This document shows positions 30,729 to 35,016 of a stretch of DNA of 35,016 bases, in pieces. The notes beneath the pieces are model-generated. The model was given only the letters and a program-made list of their open reading frames with translations. It did no database searches and was not told the origin of the DNA. This DNA comes from Bradyrhizobium sp. JYMT SZCCT0428 (GTDB taxonomy: Bacteria; Pseudomonadota; Alphaproteobacteria; Rhizobiales; Xanthobacteraceae): the NCBI RefSeq assembly GCF_018131075.1, contig NZ_JAFCLS010000068.1, forward strand, positions 1-35,016. Direction: 5' to 3'. How positions within the stretch are numbered: the stretch's first letter is position 1; each line of letters begins with the position of its first letter. Position numbers and translations under genes: made by a program.

Positions 30729-31961
30729 ATGGACTTCAATATGTCAGAACGCCAGACCGAATGGCTCAACCGCGTTCGTTCGTTCATGAAAACGCATGTT
30801 CGGCCCGCGGTGCCGATCTACGACAAGCAGGATGCGGAGGGACCGCGCTGGAAGGTGATCCCGATCCTCGAGGAACTGAAGAAGAAGGCCAAGGCCGAAG
30901 GCCTCTGGAACATGTTCATGCCGCCGAACGCGCATGAGGATGACGAATTCCGCGGCGCGGGATTGACCAACCTCGAATATGCGTTGCTGTCGGAAGAGAT
31001 GGGCCGCATCTCCTGGGCTTCGGAGGTGTTCAATTGTTCCGCCCCGGATACCGGTAACATGGAAGTGTTCATCCGCTACGGCACCAAGGAGCAGAAGCGG
31101 AAGTGGCTGCGGCCGCTGATGGACGGTGAAATCCGTTCCGCCTTCCTGATGACCGAGCCCGCGGTGGCGTCGTCGGACGCGACCAACATCGAAACGCGCA
31201 TCGAAAAGGATGGCGACCACTACGTCATCAACGGCCGCAAATGGTGGTCGTCGGGCGTCGGCGACCCCCGCTGCAAGATCGCGATCCTGATGGGCAAGAC
31301 CGATCCGGGCGCGGCGAAACACAAGGCGCAGTCGCAGATCCTGGTTCCGCTCGATACCCCCGGCATCAAGGTCGAGAAAATGCTTCCGGTGTTCGGCTAT
31401 GACGATGCGCCGCATGGCCACGCCCAGGTGCTGCTGGAAAACGTCCGGGTCCCCGCGGAAAACATCCTGCTCGGCGAGGGCCGTGGTTTCGAGATTGCGC
31501 AGGGCCGTCTTGGTCCGGGCCGCATCCATCACTGCATGCGCACCATCGGCAAGGCCGAGGAAGCGCTTGAGAAGATGGTGAAGCGGCTGGCCTCGCGCAC
31601 CGCGTTCGGCAAGAAGATCATCGAGCACTCGGTGTGGGAACAGCGTATCGGCGAAGCGCGCGCCGACATCGAGATGAATCGCCTGCTGTGCCTCAAGGCT
31701 GCCGACATGATGGACAAGGTCGGCAACAAGACCGCACAGGCCGAGATCGCAATGATCAAGGTCACCGCGCCCAACATGGCGTTGAAGATCATCGACAATG
31801 CCATCCAGGCCTATGGCGGCGGCGGTGTTTCCGACGAAGCCGGCCTGGCGAAGGATTATGCCCATATCCGTACGCTCCGCCTCGCTGACGGTCCGGACGA
31901 GGTGCACAATCGCGCCATTGCCAGACTTGAACTTCGGAAGTATGCAAACACGTCGCACTAA
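30729..31961 (+). CDS. Acyl-CoA dehydrogenase (ACAD10/11-like)
   Basis: The 410-residue flavoenzyme shows the acyl-CoA dehydrogenase signatures MTEPAVASSDATN (141-153), INGRKWWSSG, GRGFEIAQGRLGPGRIHHCMR in the helical core, and a C-terminal IDNAIQAYGGGGVSDEAGLAKDYAHIRTLRLADGPDEVHNRAIARLELRKY. The last stretch is typical of the ACAD10/ACAD11 group. ATG 30729 has AAGGGAGC upstream; the earlier frame to 30600 is not needed. The kinase gene follows after 64 bases. In mammals the same two activities are fused in one protein, where a phosphorylated 4-hydroxyacyl-CoA is the intermediate. That chemistry is the best guess here. Confidence 0.93.
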   Translation: MDFNMSERQTEWLNRVRSFMKTHVRPAVPIYDKQDAEGPRWKVIPILEELKKKAKAEGLWNMFMPPNAHEDDEFRGAGLTNLEYALLSEEMGRISWASEVFNCSAPDTGNMEVFIRYGTKEQKRKWLRPLMDGEIRSAFLMTEPAVASSDATNIETRIEKDGDHYVINGRKWWSSGVGDPRCKIAILMGKTDPGAAKHKAQSQILVPLDTPGIKVEKMLPVFGYDDAPHGHAQVLLENVRVPAENILLGEGRGFEIAQGRLGPGRIHHCMRTIGKAEEALEKMVKRLASRTAFGKKIIEHSVWEQRIGEARADIEMNRLLCLKAADMMDKVGNKTAQAEIAMIKVTAPNMALKIIDNAIQAYGGGGVSDEAGLAKDYAHIRTLRLADGPDEVHNRAIARLELRKYANTSH

Positions 31962-31978
31962 TTAACGGGAACGCTTCA

Positions 31979-32025
31979 GATGGCGCTCTCCAAAGGAAAC
32001 TAAGAAATCTCAAGGGAGCGTCATC
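31979..32025 (+). promoter_or_regulatory. RNA hairpin covering the kinase ribosome-binding site
   Basis: Bases 31979-31991 (GATGGCGCTCTCC) pair with 32014-32025 (GGGAGCGTCATC) in twelve base pairs with one G-U pair and one bulge, leaving a 22-base loop. The right arm holds the GGGAGC ribosome-binding site and ends just before the GTG start at 32026, so the fold would hide the start of the kinase gene. Confidence 0.55.
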
Positions 32026-33084
32026 GTGGCGGACGGCGTCAGGAAAGACGAAGAGTTTTCAGGCACCAAGGAAGTCGAGGAGCGTCATCGTATCGATGAG
32101 AAGCGCCTCGATGGGTGGATGCGCGAAAACGTTGAAGGCTATCAGGGACCGCTGACCGTCCTGCAGTTCAAGGGCGGCCAGTCCAACCCGACTTACCGGC
32201 TCGATACGCCTGGACGATCCTATGTGATGCGGCGCAGGCCGTTCGGCAAATTGCTGCCGTCGGCGCATGCGGTGGATCGCGAATTCCGCGTCATCGCCGC
32301 GCTCAGCAAGCAGGGTTTTCCGGTCGCGAAAGCCTATGCGCTCTGCACCGACGACGGCGTGATCGGCTCGGCCTTCTACATCATGTCGATGGAAGAGGGG
32401 CGGGTGCTGTGGGATCCCACGCTGCCGACCCAAACCCCAGGTGATCGCTACAAGATTTTCACCAGCAAGATCGAGACACTTGCAAAACTGCATCTGTTCG
32501 ATCCGCAGGCCATCGGCCTCGGCGATTTCGGCAAGCCCGGCAATTATTTTGCGCGGCAGGTCGATCGCTGGACCAAGCAATACCGTGCCTCCGAAACCCA
32601 GCACATTCCGGAATTCGAAAAGCTCGCCGAATGGCTGCCGAAGACCGTGCCGGAACAGAAGCGCGTTTCGATCGTCCACGGCGACTACCGCCTCGACAAT
32701 ATGATCTTCCATTCCACCGAACCGCGCGTGCAGGCGGTGCTGGACTGGGAATTGTCGACGCTCGGCGATCCCATGGCCGACTTCACTTACCTGTTGATGC
32801 AATGGACCATGCCGGGCCTCGCCAACGCCGATCTGAAGGCGCTGAACATCCCGAGCATGGAAGCGGCCGCGCAGATCTACTGCAACGTGACCGGTACCGA
32901 GGTCCCCGACCTGAACTGGTATTTCTCCTACAATCTGTTCCGCCTTGCGGGCATCACGCAGGGTATTGCGGGCCGGATCCGCGACGGCACCGCTGCTAAC
33001 GCCAAGGCCATCGAGTCGGCGAAGCGCACGGTGCCGCTGTCGCAGCAATCCTGGGAATACGCGCAGAAAGCCGGCGCGAAATAA
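32026..33084 (+). CDS. APH-type kinase (ACAD10/11 kinase-domain-like, LvaA-like)
   Basis: A 352-residue aminoglycoside-phosphotransferase-fold kinase. It has the nucleotide loop FKGGQSNPTYRL (48-59), the catalytic motif VHGDYRLDN (217-225, D220 as base) and the metal-binding D240 in LDWELSTLGDPMADF. GTG 32026 has AAGGGAGC upstream, nearly the same leader as the dehydrogenase. The LDWELSTLGDPMADFTYLL wording is that of the kinase domain of ACAD10/11 and of LvaA, which phosphorylate the hydroxyl of 4-hydroxyacyl-CoA. A drug-resistance role is unlikely given the neighbouring dehydrogenase. The small LvaB partner known from Pseudomonas is not visible here. Confidence 0.9.
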   Translation: MADGVRKDEEFSGTKEVEERHRIDEKRLDGWMRENVEGYQGPLTVLQFKGGQSNPTYRLDTPGRSYVMRRRPFGKLLPSAHAVDREFRVIAALSKQGFPVAKAYALCTDDGVIGSAFYIMSMEEGRVLWDPTLPTQTPGDRYKIFTSKIETLAKLHLFDPQAIGLGDFGKPGNYFARQVDRWTKQYRASETQHIPEFEKLAEWLPKTVPEQKRVSIVHGDYRLDNMIFHSTEPRVQAVLDWELSTLGDPMADFTYLLMQWTMPGLANADLKALNIPSMEAAAQIYCNVTGTEVPDLNWYFSYNLFRLAGITQGIAGRIRDGTAANAKAIESAKRTVPLSQQSWEYAQKAGAK

Positions 33085-33133
33085 TCTGCAACATGGCGCG
33101 GTCCATCCGGATCGCGCCATGTTTCATTGCATC

Positions 33134-33228
33134 CGCAGGGTGGGCAAAGGCGCGTTAGCGCCGTGCCCTCCATCTCTCCAGATCGTTGTTGCTAATGGTC
33201 GGCACGCTGTCGCTTTGCCCACCCTACG
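33134..33228. repeat. Palindromic interspersed repeat (GGGTGGGCAAAG type)
   Basis: Arms CGCAGGGTGGGCAAAG (33134-33149) and CTTTGCCCACCCTACG (33213-33228) pair with one mismatch, and inner segments around GGCGCG and GGCACGC add partial pairing. Such elements are scattered through Bradyrhizobium and relatives. It lies downstream of the kinase gene and may act as its transcript end. Confidence 0.7.
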
Positions 33229-33252
33229 ATCCACGATTCACTGGAAGTCCAC

Positions 33253-34164
33253 TTGGCGCTCTCCCCAAATATCCGCGGCAGCCTGATCATGGCCACCGCC
33301 ATGGCCGCCTTTACGATCAACGACTCCATCACCAAGGCGGTGTCGGCGGAAATCAATTTCGGCCAGGTGATGCTTGTGCGTGGCCTGTTCGCGATGGTGC
33401 TGGTCGCAGCGCTCGCATTGCATCAGCGCGCGTTGCGCCCCTTGCGCACGGTTGCGACGAAGCCGGTCGCGCTGCGCGTCGTCGGCGAGGTCGGCGGCAC
33501 GATATCGTTCATGGCGGCGCTCACGCATCTGCCGCTCGCCAATACTTCGGCGATCTTTCAGGCATTGCCGCTCGCCATCACGCTCGGCGCGGCGCTGGTG
33601 TTTCGCGAGCCGGTCGGCTGGCGGCGCTGGCTGGCGATCGCGGCCGGTTTTGTCGGCATGCTCATCATCGTGCGGCCGGGAATCGCGGGCTTCAACCAGT
33701 TTTCGCTGCTGGCGCTGGTCTCGGTGGCGTTCTGCGCCCTGCGCGATCTCTCGACCAAGAAAATCCCTGAGAAAATCCCCTCGCTGTTCATCACGCTGTT
33801 GATGACGGTGACCGTGACGTCGGCCGGCGCGGTGATCCTGTTTCCGCTCGGCGGCTGGACGCCGCCGTCCAATCATGCGCTGGGCATGCTGGCGCTGGCG
33901 GCTGTGCTGGTGCTGATCGGCTATCAATGCATGATCGTGGCGCTGCGATCCGGCGATATCTCGGCGGTGGCGCCGTTCCGCTATTCGGCGCTGCTGTGGG
34001 CCATGCTGCTCGGCTATTTCTTGTTCGGCGACAAGCCCGACGGCATGATGTTGCTCGGCGCCGCGATCATCGTCTCGTCCGGCCTCTACGCCTTCTACCG
34101 CGAACGGGTCCGCGCCCGGCCGGTGGCGGCCACCACGTCAGGCATTCCGCCCGACGGGTTGTGA
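33253..34164 (+). CDS. DMT-superfamily transporter (EamA)
   Basis: The 303-residue inner-membrane protein has about ten hydrophobic helices in two EamA repeats. The first repeat begins near GSLIMATAMAAFTINDSITKAVSAEINFGQVMLVRGLFAMVLVAAL, and the second near FNQFSLLALVSVAFCALRDLSTKK. The helix pair FRYSALLWAMLLGYFLFGDKPDGMMLLGAAIIVSSGLYAFYRER closes it, with the family's W-x-x-x-L-G-x-x-x-F-G-D pattern. Such proteins export metabolites or amino acids. The start is probably TTG 33253, six bases after GGAAG; ATG 33289 is an alternative. No substrate can be named. Confidence 0.88.
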   Translation: MALSPNIRGSLIMATAMAAFTINDSITKAVSAEINFGQVMLVRGLFAMVLVAALALHQRALRPLRTVATKPVALRVVGEVGGTISFMAALTHLPLANTSAIFQALPLAITLGAALVFREPVGWRRWLAIAAGFVGMLIIVRPGIAGFNQFSLLALVSVAFCALRDLSTKKIPEKIPSLFITLLMTVTVTSAGAVILFPLGGWTPPSNHALGMLALAAVLVLIGYQCMIVALRSGDISAVAPFRYSALLWAMLLGYFLFGDKPDGMMLLGAAIIVSSGLYAFYRERVRARPVAATTSGIPPDGL

Positions 34165-34258
34165 GCGTCGCGTTGTTTGATGGAACCGATCGCGGGATGG
34201 TCGGGCAATTGACAGGCAACCCCGCGATCATATCTCCCGCGCAAGGGGAGATCTGACC

Positions 34259-34612
34259 ATGATCCAGCAACTTCGCATCTATGAAATCTTCGAGAAGAAC
34301 AAGGCCGCGTTCCATAACCGTTTTCGCGATCACGCGGCGCGTATCATGCGTACCAAATACGGCTTTCGCATTGTCGCGATGTGGGAAACCAAATTCGGTG
34401 ACAGGACCGAATTCGCCTATCTGCTGGAATGGCCCGATGAGGCGACCAAAACCGCGGCATGGTCGGCCTTCATGGCGGACACCGAATGGTCTGAAATCAA
34501 GCGCGTGACGCATGCGGAGCACGGACTGATGGTGGGGCAGATCGAGGATCGCTGGCTGGTACCGGTGGATTATTCGCCGGCACGAGAACGAAGCCTGTTG
34601 CAGGCCTCATAA
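34259..34612 (+). CDS. NIPSNAP-family protein
   Basis: The 117-residue protein reads MIQQLRIYEIFEKNKAAFHNRFRDHAARIMRTKYGFRIVAMWETKF, then EFAYLLEWPDEATKTAAWSAFMADTEWSEIKR. This is the dimeric alpha/beta-barrel NIPSNAP pattern, with the usual R-x-Y-E start and the aromatic cluster. AAGGGGAGA precedes the ATG. Bacterial members have no settled function; some lie in catabolic loci. It follows the EamA gene by 94 bases on the same strand and is the last gene in the window. Confidence 0.88.
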   Translation: MIQQLRIYEIFEKNKAAFHNRFRDHAARIMRTKYGFRIVAMWETKFGDRTEFAYLLEWPDEATKTAAWSAFMADTEWSEIKRVTHAEHGLMVGQIEDRWLVPVDYSPARERSLLQAS

Positions 34613-34621
34613 GTTCTCGCT

Positions 34622-34697
34622 GTCATTGCGAGCGAAGCGAAGCAATCCATTCCTCCGCTTGCGGCGCTATGGATTGCTTCGCTTCGCTCGCAATGAC
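34622..34697. repeat. Perfect 29-base inverted repeat (REP-like)
   Basis: Arms 34622-34650 and 34669-34697 are exact reverse complements, starting GTCATTGCGAGCGAAGCG, with an 18-base loop. This palindrome type is scattered in many copies through alphaproteobacterial genomes, including Bradyrhizobium. Placed 10 bases after the NIPSNAP stop, it may serve as terminator or mRNA-protecting structure. Confidence 0.9.
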
Positions 34698-35016
34698 GGA
34701 CGTGCGGCAGCCGCTGCGACAAATTAACCCGACGGGCAAAATTCCGCTTTCCTCGTCGGGCAAATCAGCGGTTTGAATTGTCGCGTCCCGCCCGACAAGA
34801 GGGGCGTGCGCACGTCACGAACGCGCGGCGGGATGCGGTGGACGCTGGTTCACGTCTGACGACGGCGTGGATTTAGCGTACGGCAAAACCGTGTGGTCCT
34901 GGCGCCCGTTGCAGGCGTCAAGCTGTCGGAGAAGCGCAAGCGGGAACGGCAGCGACGGAGTCAACCACTCGTCTCCGGGGAGATCACGGCATAAGCCGTA
35001 AAGCCATTGCGCAGGG
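34698..35016. repeat. Non-coding interspersed-repeat block
   Basis: No gene is visible in the last 319 bases. Part 34729-34795 contains CCCGACGGGCAAA and CGTCGGGCAAATCAG motifs seen repeatedly in Bradyrhizobium intergenic DNA. From about 34801 (GGGCGTGCGCACGTCACGAA) to the end (GCCGTAAAGCCATTGCGCAG) the sequence resembles a longer multicopy repeat of these genomes that is often mis-annotated as short hypothetical genes. The block continues beyond the window. Confidence 0.6.

Noticed and set aside
32026..33084. Aminoglycoside resistance gene reading of the APH-fold kinase
   Set aside because: The LDWELSTLGDPMADF wording and the neighbouring ACAD10/11-like dehydrogenase point to acyl-CoA metabolism rather than drug modification.
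1..35016. CRISPR arrays and insertion sequences with transposases
   Set aside because: No regularly spaced direct repeats with unique spacers and no DDE or HUH transposase motifs were seen. The repeats found are palindromic REP-like elements and short integrase-site candidates.

Overview
The window reads as chromosome of a Bradyrhizobium-type alphaproteobacterium (Nitrobacteraceae). The grounds are high-GC, densely coding DNA, acyl-CoA catabolic clusters, Bug-type solute receptors, several interspersed palindromes of the kind common in this group, and an rreB gene at 14569-14613. rreB is a 14-codon gene with a GTG start and a ribosome-binding site complementary to about 17 bases of the 16S rRNA 3' end, described as conserved in Bradyrhizobiaceae. 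The assignment is by recognition only; no database search was possible.

Region 1 (1-11859) belongs to an integrated element. A P4-type tyrosine integrase (10330-11637) faces a 59-base 3' fragment of a tRNA-Tyr gene (11801-11859), which marks the right attachment site. Leftward from the integrase, all on the minus strand, run a 201-residue protein, an AlpA/excisionase-like HTH protein, a small protein, a helicase, a zinc-ribbon/Toprim primase and a 199-residue protein. After a promoter-like gap come a terminase small-subunit candidate, a terminase large subunit split into two overlapping genes, and three unknown proteins. No portal, capsid or tail gene is visible. The far left holds a SAM methyltransferase and two small proteins on the plus strand. 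The intact tRNA-Tyr and the left end of the element are not in the window.

Region 2 (11860-18320) is ordinary host DNA with small genes: a DUF5989 membrane peptide, a collagen-like lipoprotein, a YCII-domain protein, a small membrane protein, an SH3-domain secreted protein, rreB with its own promoter and terminator, tRNA-Gly(TCC), a DUF1801-like protein coupled to a DUF454 membrane protein, an M20 peptidase, and a PepSY-type membrane protein. The last of these pairs functionally with the TonB-dependent siderophore receptor at 18523-20859 for iron uptake.

Region 3 (21567-29355) is a catabolic locus. A LysR regulator is divergent from an apparent operon encoding an HMG-CoA-lyase-family enzyme, a family III CoA-transferase, a Bug/TctC solute receptor and an aconitase-family hydratase. 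In that hydratase the swivel (LeuD-like) domain precedes the catalytic (LeuC-like) domain. A second CoA-transferase follows. The simplest reading is import of an organic acid, (de)hydration or isomerisation, CoA activation and lyase cleavage to acetyl-CoA plus an oxo acid. A 2-alkylmalate such as citramalate fits the chemistry, but the substrate is inference.

Region 4 (29465-35016) holds a RidA-family protein and a TetR repressor convergent with it. The TetR gene is divergent from an acyl-CoA dehydrogenase plus APH-type kinase pair, a split counterpart of eukaryotic ACAD10/ACAD11 and of the LvaA/LvaC step in 4-hydroxyacid degradation. An EamA exporter, a NIPSNAP protein and a block of palindromic and interspersed repeats finish the window.
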